A stretch of 28,773 nucleotides of DNA from Pseudomonadota bacterium (GTDB lineage: Bacteria; Pseudomonadota; Alphaproteobacteria; Sphingomonadales; Sphingomonadaceae). Position 1 is the first letter of the stretch, and every line of letters starts with the position of its first letter. A program made the position numbers and the translations under genes. The DNA is taken from positions 1 to 28,773 of the forward strand of contig JAEWCW010000048.1 in NCBI GenBank assembly GCA_023390415.1, given 5' to 3'. Shown piece by piece: positions 15,462 to 24,096 of this stretch. Under the pieces are notes generated by a model. The model worked only from the letters and a program-made list of their open reading frames with translations. It had not been told where the DNA came from and did not search any database.

Positions 15462-16355
15462 ATGGACGACGATTCGAGTAGCACCGCCCCCGAGGACGGG
15501 GGCTCCTTCTGGAAGGGCCTGCGCACCTTCCTGTTCGGCGACGAAGGCGAGGCGACTCTCCGCGACCAGATCGAGGAGGCGATCGAGAGCCGCGAGGGCG
15601 AGAAGCCCGCGGTCGGCGATCTCAGCCATGTGGAGCGCCAGATGCTCCGCAACCTGCTCCATTTCGGCGAGCGCACCGCGGACGACCTTGCGGTCCCGCG
15701 CGGGGAGATCATTGCGGTCTCGGCGGACATCGGCTTCGAGGCTCTGGTCGCCGCGTTCGCGGAGGCGGGCCACACCAGGCTCCCTGTCTATCAGGGCAGC
15801 CTCGACACGGTGGTCGGCATGATCCACCTCAAGGACGTCTTTCAGGTCCAGGTCTCCGGCGCCGAGCCGCCGCAGGACATTTCCGCGCTCTACCGCACGC
15901 CGCTCTACGTCCCCCAGTCGATGGGCGTGCTCGATCTGCTCGCGCGGATGCGGTCCGAGCGAGTCCATCTCGCCATCGTCGTCGACGAGTTCGGCGGCAC
16001 CGAGGGCCTGGTGACGATCGAGGACGTCGTCGAGGAGATCGTCGGCGAGATCGAGGACGAGCATGACGAGGAGCCCGAGGGCATGCTGATCCCGATCGAG
16101 GACGGGCTGTGGGACGCCGACGCCCGCGCCGAGCTCGAGGACGTCGCCGAGACGATCGACGCGCGGCTCGCGCAGGTCGAGGAGGATGTCGAGACCCTCG
16201 GCGGCCTCGCCACCGTGCTCGCCGGCCATGTGCCGCAGCAGGGCGAGGTGATCGCCCATCCGTCCGGCTGGCGGCTCGAGGTCACCGACAGTGACGCGCG
16301 CCGAGTCAACCGCCTGCGCCTTCACGCGCCGCAGGAGACGGCGCTTACCGAATAA
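15462..16355 (+). CDS. ybeX: CorC/HlyC-type CBS-domain protein (YbeX)
   Basis: A 297-residue soluble protein with a CBS pair (about residues 65-190; first repeat ends HTRLPVYQGSLDTVVGMIHL, second ends FGGTEGLVTIEDVVEEIVGE) and a C-terminal CorC_HlyC (transporter-associated) domain (about 205-290). It has no N-terminal DUF21 membrane domain. YbeX has been linked to Mg/Co export and, more recently, ribosome metabolism in Escherichia coli. It follows ybeY by four bases. In many relatives the apolipoprotein N-acyltransferase gene lnt follows, but here an enoyl-CoA hydratase does. Confidence 0.93.
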   Translation: MDDDSSSTAPEDGGSFWKGLRTFLFGDEGEATLRDQIEEAIESREGEKPAVGDLSHVERQMLRNLLHFGERTADDLAVPRGEIIAVSADIGFEALVAAFAEAGHTRLPVYQGSLDTVVGMIHLKDVFQVQVSGAEPPQDISALYRTPLYVPQSMGVLDLLARMRSERVHLAIVVDEFGGTEGLVTIEDVVEEIVGEIEDEHDEEPEGMLIPIEDGLWDADARAELEDVAETIDARLAQVEEDVETLGGLATVLAGHVPQQGEVIAHPSGWRLEVTDSDARRVNRLRLHAPQETALTE

Positions 16356-16366
16356 GGGGAGGGGAC

Positions 16367-17146
16367 ATGTCCTTCGAGCATATCCGGCTGGAGCAGAATG
16401 CCGGCCGGTTCGCGACCTTGACCATCGCGCGGCCCGAGCGGCTCAATGCGATGGACGGGCAGACGGTGGACGAGATGCGTGCCGCCGTCGCCGAGGTCGC
16501 GGCCTCGGACGCGCGCTGCCTGCTTCTGGCGGGCGAAGGGCGCGCCTTTTCGAGCGGCGCCGACCTCGCCGCGTCCGGGGGCCTTCCCCAGGATGCCGGC
16601 GCGGCTCTGGAGAAGCATTTCAATCCCCTGGTCGAGGCCCTGTTCGCGCTCGACATCCCGGTCGTCGCGGCGGTGCGGGGACCGGCGGCGGGCGCGGGCT
16701 GCTCGCTGGCGCTGGCCGCGGACATCGTGATCGCCGCCCGGTCGGCCTATTTCCTTCAGGCTTTCGTCAATATCGGCCTGATCCCGGACGCCGGCGCGAC
16801 CTGGCTTCTGCCGCGGCTCGCCGGACGGGCGCGGGCGATGGAGATGATGATGCTCGGCGAGCGCATCCCGGCCGAGCAGGCGCTCGCCTGGGGCCTGGTC
16901 TCGCGGGTCGTCGAGGACGAGGCGCTGGACGAGGAAGCGGCGGCCCTCGCCGCCCGCCTCGCCAACGGTCCGACCGTCGCGCTCGGCCTGATCCGCAAGC
17001 TCGCCCACGAGGCCGCGCAGCGTCCGCTGACCGAAGCGCTCGCCACCGAGCGCGTCGCCCAGAGGACGGCCGGCGAAAGCGCCGACTTCAAGGCCGGGGT
17101 GATGGCCTTCCTCGCCAAGCGCCAGCCGACCTTCGAAGGCCGCTGA
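16367..17146 (+). CDS. Enoyl-CoA hydratase/isomerase family protein, PaaG-like
   Basis: A 259-residue crotonase-fold enzyme. The oxyanion hole is formed by FSSGADLA (61-68) and GPAAGAGCSLAL (105-116). The segment FVNIGLIPDAGATWLLPR (133-150) has Asp141 in place of the second glutamate of classical hydratases. That pattern is characteristic of PaaG, the isomerase that converts ring-1,2-epoxyphenylacetyl-CoA to oxepin-CoA, and of related isomerases. No other phenylacetate genes are present, so the substrate is open and a fatty-acid enoyl-CoA isomerase is possible. GGGGAGGGG lies just upstream of the ATG. It converges on the small membrane protein gene with a three-base gap. Confidence 0.92.
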   Translation: MSFEHIRLEQNAGRFATLTIARPERLNAMDGQTVDEMRAAVAEVAASDARCLLLAGEGRAFSSGADLAASGGLPQDAGAALEKHFNPLVEALFALDIPVVAAVRGPAAGAGCSLALAADIVIAARSAYFLQAFVNIGLIPDAGATWLLPRLAGRARAMEMMMLGERIPAEQALAWGLVSRVVEDEALDEEAAALAARLANGPTVALGLIRKLAHEAAQRPLTEALATERVAQRTAGESADFKAGVMAFLAKRQPTFEGR

Positions 17147-17149
17147 CGC

Positions 17150-17401
17150 TCAAGCGAGCGGCGTATCGTCCCGGTGCGGATGCGCCGCGACCGGCGTCGC
17201 GGTCGTCGCGGCGCGGGTCTCGGCCTGGCGGGCCTGGCTCTCGAAGCGCGCGCGATCGGCCTCAGCCGCCTGCCGCTTCGCCACCTCCTCACGGTAGCGC
17301 CGCTTCCACTTGCCGCCGGCCATCGCCGCCATGCCGAGCAGAAGCCCGAGCAGGAAGACCAGGATCAGGATGAACCATTCGTTGGGCGTGAAGCTTGCCA
17401 T
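17150..17401 (-). CDS. Small membrane protein with one helix and a charged coiled tail
   Basis: This 83-residue protein has a single strong membrane segment (about residues 9-29, WFILILVFLLGLLLGMAAMA), then a basic helical region rich in Arg, Glu, Gln and Ala (about 31-66) that could form a coiled coil, and a short polar tail. The ribosome binding site AGAGGAGCGGAG lies directly before the ATG. It is transcribed in the same direction as tadC, 63 bases after it, so it could be the last gene of the pilus transcript, but no known Tad component looks like this. Function unknown. Confidence 0.82.
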   Translation of the reverse strand: MASFTPNEWFILILVFLLGLLLGMAAMAGGKWKRRYREEVAKRQAAEADRARFESQARQAETRAATTATPVAAHPHRDDTPLA

Positions 17402-17464
17402 CTCCGCTCCTCTCGCTGTGGAAAGGAGAAGAATCGAAGCCGCGGATTGTTCCGGACCCGTATC

Positions 17465-18466
17465 CTAGCTCAGCAGCGCATCCGAGATGTCGCAGGCCGC
17501 GGGGCCGAGGATGACGATGAACAGGACCGGCAGGATGAACAGGATCAGCGGCACCGTCATGATCGCCGGAAGCCGCGCGGCCTTTTCCTCGGCGCGCATC
17601 ATGCGCTCGTTGCGGAACTCGGCCGAGAGGACGCGGAGCGCGCTGGCCAGCGGCGTTCCGTATTTCTCGGTCTGGATCATCGTCGTCACGACCCCGCGCA
17701 CCGCATCGAGATCGATCCGGTTGGCGAGATTCTCGAACGCCGAGCGGCGGTCGGTGAGGAAGCCCAGCTCGATCGAGGTCAGAGCGAATTCGTCGCCGAG
17801 CTCGGGATAGGCCTTGCCGAGCTCGCGGGCCACGCGGCTGAAGGCGGCGTCGACGGTGAGGCCGGCCTCGGCGCAGATGACGAGCAGGTCGAGCGCGTCG
17901 GGAAGGCCCTTGCGGATCGCGGCGCTGCGCTTGTCGATCTTGTTCTTCAGCCAGAGATCCGGCGCCTTGTAGGAGAGGAGCAGGGTGCCGGCGACGGCGC
18001 CATACTTCTTGAGAGCGCCCCAGTGCGGGAACCAATCGAGAAGGTAGACCCCGACGATCGCGATCGTGCCGAAGACGAGCGGCATGATGAAGCGTGCGAG
18101 GATGACCACATAAGCGAGGTCCTTGGAGCGGATGCCGGCCTGCATCAGCTTCTGCTGTGCCTTCTCGACCTGCTCGGCCTGGACCATCTTGAACGAGGAC
18201 AGGAAGGACCGGACCCGGTCCGCGGCCTCGTTGCGGTTGGTGATGCCCTTGCGGCGGCGCTTGGACGAGCCGACGATGATGCCGGCCTTCAGTTGCTCGC
18301 GACGCTCGTTGAGCGCCTTGACGCGCTTCGCCATCGGGTCGCGCACCGTCGTCGCCGCATAGATGGCGATGAGCATCGAGAAGGTCGCGACGGCGGCCAT
18401 GAAGGTGCCAACCATCACCACATCGATCCCCATGATCGTCGGGCCGCTTGCCGGTGCCATCGTCAC
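17465..18466 (-). CDS. tadC: Type II secretion system F family protein, Tad pilus TadC
   Basis: The inner-membrane platform protein of the Flp/Tad pilus. At 333 residues it has an N-terminal helix after a short periplasmic leader (DVVMVGTFMAAVATFSMLIAIY), two central hydrophobic segments (YVVILARFIMPLVFGTIAIV), the cytoplasmic T2SSF domain (ALDLLVICAEAGLTVDAAFS, the usual family signature) and a C-terminal helix (IMTVPLILFILPVLFIVIL). It partners with TadB, encoded ten bases upstream. Within the family, TadC and TadB order is assigned by position and by similarity to Caulobacter CpaH. Confidence 0.92.
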   Translation of the reverse strand: MTMAPASGPTIMGIDVVMVGTFMAAVATFSMLIAIYAATTVRDPMAKRVKALNERREQLKAGIIVGSSKRRRKGITNRNEAADRVRSFLSSFKMVQAEQVEKAQQKLMQAGIRSKDLAYVVILARFIMPLVFGTIAIVGVYLLDWFPHWGALKKYGAVAGTLLLSYKAPDLWLKNKIDKRSAAIRKGLPDALDLLVICAEAGLTVDAAFSRVARELGKAYPELGDEFALTSIELGFLTDRRSAFENLANRIDLDAVRGVVTTMIQTEKYGTPLASALRVLSAEFRNERMMRAEEKAARLPAIMTVPLILFILPVLFIVILGPAACDISDALLS

Positions 18467-18476
18467 TCTACCCCGC

Positions 18477-19451
18477 TCAAATCTCGAAATTGATCATGCG
18501 CGACATGATGAATGCGCCGATCCCCATCCAGATGATGCCGCCGCCGCCCGCGATCATCAGCCGCTCGTCGACGAAGAACTTCTGCATGTAGCTGGTGTTG
18601 ATCATCCAGATCAGGCCGAAGACGATGAAGGGCAGGGCGCCGATGATGTAGGCCGAAGCCTTGGATTCGGACGACATCGCCTTGATCTTCAGCTTCATCG
18701 CGGCCCGCTTCCTCAGCACGTCGGCGAGGTTGGAGAGGGTCTCGGCGAGGTTGCCGCCGGTCTCGCGCTGGATGGCGAGGCTGATCACGAAGAACTGGAA
18801 TTCGGGCGTGCCGAGCCGGTCCGCCGACTCCTGAAGCGCCGCTTCCATCGTCCGGCCGATCTTCATCTTGTCGGTGACCGAGCGGAACTCGACCGCGACC
18901 GGCCCCTGGATCTCCTCGGCGACGATGCCCATCGTCTCGGAGATGGGAAGGCCGGAGCGAAGGCCGCGCACCATCAGCTCGATCGCGTCCGGGAACTTGG
19001 CGTTGAACTGGCCGACGCGCTTTGCGATCAGCTTACTGACGACGAAGTGCGGAAGGCCGATCCCGAGGAACATGCTGATGAACAGCGCCAGCAGCAGCGG
19101 CAAGCCCTTGATCCAGAGCAGCAGCAGCGAGACCGTGAAGACCCCGGCAGAGACCAGGAAATACTGGCCCACCGTCCAGTTGCGCCCGGTCTTCTCGAGC
19201 CGGAGGCGGAGCAAGGCGGGGTTGGGGATGAAGCGCTTGGCGAAGCCGTCCATGCGCGTGTCGCGCCCAGCGAGGATTCGCCTGAGCTGCGCCTGGGCGG
19301 CGACCTCGGTCGACTTGCTGTGGCGTTCGCGCACGCCTTCGAGGCGCCGGACCTGCGCCTTCGAGGCCGAAGGGCCGGCAAAGGCGAAGTAGGTCAGCCC
19401 CAGCGTGCCCAAAAGGCCGCTCATCAGCAACAGCATCGGCAGCATCGCCAT
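18477..19451 (-). CDS. tadB: Type II secretion system F family protein, Tad pilus TadB
   Basis: A 324-residue inner-membrane protein (Caulobacter CpaG). It has an N-terminal helix (MAMLPMLLLMSGLLGTLGLT), a central membrane pair (FLVSAGVFTVSLLLLWIKGL), the T2SSF domain with FPDAIELMVRGLRSGLPISE and a C-terminal helix. It would form the rotor platform that the assembly ATPase drives. It lies just 20 bases after cpaE, where the ATPase gene cpaF/tadA is normally inserted. The start ATG is the last base triplet before that gap. Confidence 0.93.
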   Translation of the reverse strand: MAMLPMLLLMSGLLGTLGLTYFAFAGPSASKAQVRRLEGVRERHSKSTEVAAQAQLRRILAGRDTRMDGFAKRFIPNPALLRLRLEKTGRNWTVGQYFLVSAGVFTVSLLLLWIKGLPLLLALFISMFLGIGLPHFVVSKLIAKRVGQFNAKFPDAIELMVRGLRSGLPISETMGIVAEEIQGPVAVEFRSVTDKMKIGRTMEAALQESADRLGTPEFQFFVISLAIQRETGGNLAETLSNLADVLRKRAAMKLKIKAMSSESKASAYIIGALPFIVFGLIWMINTSYMQKFFVDERLMIAGGGGIIWMGIGAFIMSRMINFEI

Positions 19452-19471
19452 CTACACTCCCACGCGCGGCC

Positions 19472-20761
19472 TCAGGCCGCCTTGGCCTTCGGCTCCGGCT
19501 TCTTGGCGAGAAGGGCTTTCAGATTGCCAATCTTACCGAACAGCGAACTGCTGGAAGACGCCTCTCCCTGAAGCTCCTCGCCCTCATGCTCCGCCGAAGC
19601 GACGGCCAGGGAGAGCAATTGGGTGAACGGCTGCAGCTTGTGGCCCTTGGCACCCTTGGCGAAGGGCTGGCCGAGCTTGGCCGACTGGCTCGCGGCCTTG
19701 AGATCGTAGGAGATGACGATGTCCACCTTGCGCTCGATCGACTGCTCGAAATCCTTGCGGCTGACCTCCTGGAGGGCCGGCTGCGGCGCCCGGTTGGCGA
19801 CGACGATCACGCGGCAATGGGGCGCGTTCGCCTTCAGCCAGGACAGGACCCGGATCGCGTCACGGGTCGCTGCGAGCGTGAACTCGACGACCAGCACCAC
19901 CGCATGGACCTCCCCAAGTAGGTGCGGGAACTGGATCATCATCTGCCGCGGAAGATCGATCACCGTGCCTTCGAAGGCGTGGCGGATCTCTTCCTGGAGA
20001 TGCGCGAAGGCGGCGCCGTCGGTCAGCACCGGCTGGTGGATCGGCGCCTCCGCCGAGAGGACGGAGAGCCTGTCGCTCGCACGCACCATCGCGCGCTCGA
20101 TGAACAGGCCGTCGACCCGGCTCGGATTTTCGATCGCATCGGTAAGGCCGCGGCCGGGCTCGAGATCGAGCGCCAGCGCGCCGGTGCCGAAATGTACGTC
20201 GAGATCGAGAAGCGCGGTGTTGCGCGATTCCTTGTCGCCCATCAGCCAGGCGAGCGAGGTCGCGATGGTCGATGCGCCGACTCCGCCGCGGACGCCGACG
20301 ACCGCCGCCATCACGTTCGGCTTCTCGTGGCCGGTCTCGATCACGCGCGGGCCGGAAATGGTCATCTGCGCATTGGCGAAGGCCTCGCGCAGCTGATCCT
20401 GGCTGAACGGCTTCAGCAGATAATCCTGGATGCCCGAGGCGACGAGATCCCGGTAGAGCCGGACGTCGTTCACCTGGCCTGCCGCGATCACCACCGTGCC
20501 CGGCTCGCAGACCTCGGCGAGGCCGTTAATGTCGTTCAACGGGTCCGCGGACTCCGAGACGTCGACGAACAGGATCGACGGGCTCGCGGAGACCGAGAGG
20601 TTCTGGATCGCGTTGCGCAATCCGCCCTTGTTGACCTTCTCCGGCGACCAGCCGTGCTCGACCGCGATCGGGCGCAGCAGGTCGGCCGTCTCCTCGTCGC
20701 AGACGAAGGCCGAGAAGGGGTCGCGAAGGCTAGCGCGGTTCGCCTGAAAGGGAGCGTTCAT
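19472..20761 (-). CDS. cpaE: Pilus assembly protein CpaE/TadZ (receiver-like and ParA-like ATPase)
   Basis: A 429-residue two-domain protein. The N-terminal domain (about 14-135) resembles a response-regulator receiver ending in IQDYLLKPFSQDQLREAF. The second is a ParA/MinD-type ATPase (about 148-390) with the deviant Walker A RGGVGAST at 158-165 and ALLDLDVHFGTGALAL after it. TadZ/CpaE localises the pilus machine, often to a cell pole. The C-terminal 35 residues are Ser- and Lys-rich. Its ATG overlaps the cpaD stop by one base (TAATG), so translation is coupled. Confidence 0.94.
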   Translation of the reverse strand: MNAPFQANRASLRDPFSAFVCDEETADLLRPIAVEHGWSPEKVNKGGLRNAIQNLSVSASPSILFVDVSESADPLNDINGLAEVCEPGTVVIAAGQVNDVRLYRDLVASGIQDYLLKPFSQDQLREAFANAQMTISGPRVIETGHEKPNVMAAVVGVRGGVGASTIATSLAWLMGDKESRNTALLDLDVHFGTGALALDLEPGRGLTDAIENPSRVDGLFIERAMVRASDRLSVLSAEAPIHQPVLTDGAAFAHLQEEIRHAFEGTVIDLPRQMMIQFPHLLGEVHAVVLVVEFTLAATRDAIRVLSWLKANAPHCRVIVVANRAPQPALQEVSRKDFEQSIERKVDIVISYDLKAASQSAKLGQPFAKGAKGHKLQPFTQLLSLAVASAEHEGEELQGEASSSSSLFGKIGNLKALLAKKPEPKAKAA

Positions 20762-21414
20762 TACCGTCCACCCGAGTTGGTTCTGGTTTCGGAAAGCCCG
20801 CGCGTGCCGGTCGGCTGCGCATCGCGGTAGCTGCGGATCGCGCGCGTCGTCGTCGCCGGATCGGTGCCCGATCCGCTCTGGCCGAGCACGAGATCGTTCG
20901 GATCGGCGACCATCGCCGCCAGGTTCGAATTGGTCGCGCAGCCGTAATTGGGCGAGGTCGAGCTCAGCCCGCTATATTGGCCGCTGTCCCAGTTCGGGCA
21001 GCTCGGCACGCTCGCCGTCGTGCGGCTCAGGATGACCCGGACGCTGCCGGGCTGAACGTTGCCCGCGGTGACCGGAGCGTCCTCGGAGACGAGCAGCCCG
21101 TATCGGCCGGCGGCGTCGGCGATCGACCGGCGAACCGCGTCGTCGGCAAAGCCGCCGACAGTGTCGATCGAGATGCGGTCGCCATAGGCGACCTGGAGCC
21201 CCTGGAACCAGCCGTGGAGGCGCGCGATCTCGGTCGAGGGCACGCCCTCCGGCGCGGTGGCCAGGTCGAGCACGTAGTCGGTGCGCTGAACCACCGGCTG
21301 ATTGACCGAATAGAGCGTCCGGTTGGCGGGGACGGTACCGCCGCCGCAGGCCGCGACGCTCGCGCCCAGGATGAGAAGGGCGGCGATGTTTCTGCTACGG
21401 GCCATGTCTCTCAT
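20761..21414 (-). CDS. cpaD: Pilus assembly lipoprotein CpaD
   Basis: A 217-residue outer-membrane-associated lipoprotein of the Tad system. The lipobox is SVAAC with Cys23 (LLILGASVAACGGG). The mature part has the CpaD features FADDAVRRSIADAAGRYGLL and, near the end, SCPNWDSGQYS followed by NYGCATNSNLAAMVADPNDL, the segment most conserved in the family. ATG codons 1 and 4 are both possible starts. It presumably assists secretin CpaC, encoded 17 bases upstream. Confidence 0.93.
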   Translation of the reverse strand: MRDMARSRNIAALLILGASVAACGGGTVPANRTLYSVNQPVVQRTDYVLDLATAPEGVPSTEIARLHGWFQGLQVAYGDRISIDTVGGFADDAVRRSIADAAGRYGLLVSEDAPVTAGNVQPGSVRVILSRTTASVPSCPNWDSGQYSGLSSTSPNYGCATNSNLAAMVADPNDLVLGQSGSGTDPATTTRAIRSYRDAQPTGTRGLSETRTNSGGR

Positions 21415-21431
21415 GTCCTTTCGGGCGATCG

Positions 21432-23000
21432 TCAGAAGTTGAAACCGGGGGCGGCCGAGCGCTGCGACGGCTGGGCCGGCTGGCTGCGCGCCTGCTGCTG
21501 CGGCTGGCCGGGCGGAAGCGCCGCGCCGATCGGGCCGGCACCGGGCGCCACCGTCTGCGGCGCGGCCATGGTCGGGCCCCGCCGCTGCTCCCCGCTGCGG
21601 GACGAATGCTGCTGGTCGAGCAGCACGCGGCCGGCCGTGGAGGCATTGCGGAAGCCGTCGGTCGGAAGCGCGATCTGGTTCGCGTTGACCGGGCGCACCA
21701 GATAGGGGGTCACCACGATCACCAGCTCGGTCTCGTTGCGGCGGAAGCCGTTGGACCGGAACAGGGCGCCGATGACCGGCAGCCGGCCGAGGCCGGGCGT
21801 GCGCTCGACCGAATTGGCACCGCTGTTGCGCATCAGGCCAGCGATCATGAAGCTCTGGCCGGAGCCGAGCTCGACCGTGGTCTCGGCGCGGCGCGTGACC
21901 AGCGACGGGACGGTGAAGCCGTTGATCCGAATTGAGCCCTCGTTCGAAAGCTCGGAGACCTCGGGGCGGACCCGCATCGAGATCCGACCGCTTTCGAGCA
22001 CCACCGGCGTGAAGGCGAGGCCGACGCCGTAGGGCTTGAACTCGATCGAGGTCGCGCCGAGGCCCTGGGCCACCGGGATCGGGAACTCGCCGCCGGCGAG
22101 GAAGCTTGCAGTCTCGCCCGAGAGCGCGCTGAGCGTGGGCTCCGCCAGGATCGAGATGTGGCTGCTATTCTCGTTGAGGTTCAGCGAGCCGAGGAAATTG
22201 GCGCCGAACAGACGGCCCGCGGCGCCGATCACCGAGCCCGCGCCCTGCGCGAACGTATAGTCGGTACCGACGCGGAGCGGGTTGCCGGTCCGCGGGTCGA
22301 TGAGCGATTCGCTGAAGACCGGCTCGATCGATCCGGCATTGCCGCGGCCGAGGCCGAAGGTGAAGCCGTTGCCCGAATCCTCGCTGGTGATGTTGGCGCC
22401 GATGTCGCGGATCAGCGAGCGGCTGACCTCCGCGATGCGGACCTGGAGCATCACCTGCATCGGGGTGGCGGTGCGCAGGCGGCTGATCACTTGCGTGCCC
22501 TCACCCACGAAAGCCTGGACGATCCGCTGCGCCTCCTCGACGTCGGCCGGGTCGCGGACGGTGCCGGTCAGCAGCACCGCGCCCTGCATCGGAGTCGCGC
22601 GAAGGTCGTTCTCGGGCATTGCGAGCTGGAGCAGCTCGTCAACCGAGGCGAGATTGTTGCCGACGCGGACGCTTGCCGAATAGAGGACCCGGCCGGCGCG
22701 GTCGGTGGCGTGGATCGTCGTCTGGCCCGGGGCCTTGCCGAAGATGTAGATCTGGTTCGGCGAGCGGACCTGGACATCGGCCACATTGTCGTTGGCGATG
22801 AACACGTCGGCCATGTTGCCGGGCAGCTGGACGATCCGGCCGGTGCCGACGCTCAGGGTCACCGCATTGGCGGGAGTCGCCTGGGCGGCGGAGGACTGGG
22901 CGCCCGCCCGGGTCGGGAGGGCGGCGACGATGCTCGCCGCCAGCGCCGCGGCGACCGCGGTGCCGATCCCGGCGCGTCCGATCTTGTGCAATCTGGTCAT
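21432..23000 (-). CDS. cpaC: Type II/IV secretin CpaC (RcpA) of the Tad pilus
   Basis: The outer-membrane channel for the pilus. The 522-residue precursor has a signal peptide (to about residue 35, ALPTRAGAQ), an N-terminal pilotin/ring domain (VTLSVGTGRIVQLPGNMADV to about 120), a BON-like region (LLTGTVRDPADVEEAQRIV) and the secretin domain (about 220-440, with LAEPTLSALSGETASFLAGG and VPSLVTRRAETTVELGSGQS). A Gln/Pro/Ala-rich tail of about 70 residues follows the secretin domain and looks disordered. The cpaB stop lies one base before the cpaC start, so they are coupled. Confidence 0.95.
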   Translation of the reverse strand: MTRLHKIGRAGIGTAVAAALAASIVAALPTRAGAQSSAAQATPANAVTLSVGTGRIVQLPGNMADVFIANDNVADVQVRSPNQIYIFGKAPGQTTIHATDRAGRVLYSASVRVGNNLASVDELLQLAMPENDLRATPMQGAVLLTGTVRDPADVEEAQRIVQAFVGEGTQVISRLRTATPMQVMLQVRIAEVSRSLIRDIGANITSEDSGNGFTFGLGRGNAGSIEPVFSESLIDPRTGNPLRVGTDYTFAQGAGSVIGAAGRLFGANFLGSLNLNENSSHISILAEPTLSALSGETASFLAGGEFPIPVAQGLGATSIEFKPYGVGLAFTPVVLESGRISMRVRPEVSELSNEGSIRINGFTVPSLVTRRAETTVELGSGQSFMIAGLMRNSGANSVERTPGLGRLPVIGALFRSNGFRRNETELVIVVTPYLVRPVNANQIALPTDGFRNASTAGRVLLDQQHSSRSGEQRRGPTMAAPQTVAPGAGPIGAALPPGQPQQQARSQPAQPSQRSAAPGFNF

Positions 23001-23001
23001 C

Positions 23002-24048
23002 TTAACGGGCTCCCACCGGAACTTCGGTCACATTGTTGCCCCGCGCGATCCGGACGACCGGGCCGCGATAGGCGGGCTGGGCGGAGTCGCCGCGGCCGCC
23101 GGAGCGGGCCCCGCCGGCATCGCCCGTCACCGAACCGCGATTGTTATCGTTCTGCGTGGTCCGGGCAGGGACGGAGCGCCGCGCGAAGCGCGAGACGTCG
23201 CCCCCGACGGTGTAGGTCGGGTTGGTGTCGACGGGGCGGCTGGCAATGGCGAGCAGCATCCGCCGCTCGGCATTGGGATCGTTGTTCGCCGGCACCTGGA
23301 CCTCGCCCGAGGCGATGGCGCGCTCGAGCTCGGCATTGTTGTCCGCGAGGCTGCGCAGCGACAGCGAGAGCTCGCCGATCGAGTCGGCGACGGCAATCCG
23401 CTCCGCCATGCGCGGAGTGGCCTCGAGGGTCACGGTCGAGGTCGACTGGGCGACCTGATTTCCTTCGGCGTCGCGGGCGTTGATGCGCTGGTCGACCGCG
23501 AGGATGCGGACGTTGCGCATGATCGTCTCGGAGACGCGCAAGGCCTCGCCGTCGCCGCCGCCCTCGACCTCATGGGTCATGACGATATCGACGCGGTCGC
23601 CCGGGAAGACGAAGCCGGCGACGCCGCTGGTCGCGGATACGCCGACGGTGATCGCGCGCATGCCCGGGCTCAGGGCAGCGGCAAGGAAGCCGCGCTCGCC
23701 CGGCCGCACGAGTGCGCCCTGGGTCACCGGCTGGCCGGCGGTGATCTCGGTGCGGACGACGGTGCCGACCAGATCCTGCGGATTGGTCGATCCCTGGCCG
23801 CGGATGAAATAGGCCGGCTGGACCAGGCCCGCGGGCCAGATCTGGAAGCGGAAGGCCTCGGCATCGATGATGGTGCCGACCGGAAGGTGCCGGGTCGCGA
23901 CCAGGACCTCGGGGCCGGCCGGCGCGACCGGGCGGGCGACCGCCTGCGGTGCGGGCGCGGCGCCCCCGATCATGTTCTTGGCCATCATCGCCGTGACACC
24001 GGCAATGACCAGCGCGCCTATCAGCAGCATGATTTTCTTGACGTCCAT
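23002..24048 (-). CDS. cpaB: Flp pilus assembly protein CpaB (RcpC)
   Basis: A 348-residue periplasmic protein anchored by one N-terminal helix (IMLLIGALVIAGVTAMMA). A SAF domain follows (about residues 46-110, VLVATRHLPVGTIIDAEAFR), then the CpaB/RcpC C-terminal domain with VGVSATSGVAGFVFPGDRVD and VRILAVDQRINA. RcpC-like proteins contact the secretin and may bind peptidoglycan through the SAF domain. I set the start at the ATG at 24048, which has GGAGG eleven bases upstream and begins right before the membrane helix; the frame extends 15 codons further upstream without a better site. Confidence 0.93.
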   Translation of the reverse strand: MDVKKIMLLIGALVIAGVTAMMAKNMIGGAAPAPQAVARPVAPAGPEVLVATRHLPVGTIIDAEAFRFQIWPAGLVQPAYFIRGQGSTNPQDLVGTVVRTEITAGQPVTQGALVRPGERGFLAAALSPGMRAITVGVSATSGVAGFVFPGDRVDIVMTHEVEGGGDGEALRVSETIMRNVRILAVDQRINARDAEGNQVAQSTSTVTLEATPRMAERIAVADSIGELSLSLRSLADNNAELERAIASGEVQVPANNDPNAERRMLLAIASRPVDTNPTYTVGGDVSRFARRSVPARTTQNDNNRGSVTGDAGGARSGGRGDSAQPAYRGPVVRIARGNNVTEVPVGAR

Positions 24049-24096
24049 GACCGAAGTCGCCTCCTTGACGGGCCCGCGAAAAAGCGAGCCCATCCA

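Noticed and set aside
13691..15775. A 694-codon open frame on the minus strand across phoH and ybeY
   Set aside because: It is a shadow of the real genes on the other strand in GC-rich DNA. Its translation has Asp/His/Arg-rich low-complexity composition and no motifs, whereas phoH, ybeY and corC are unmistakable.
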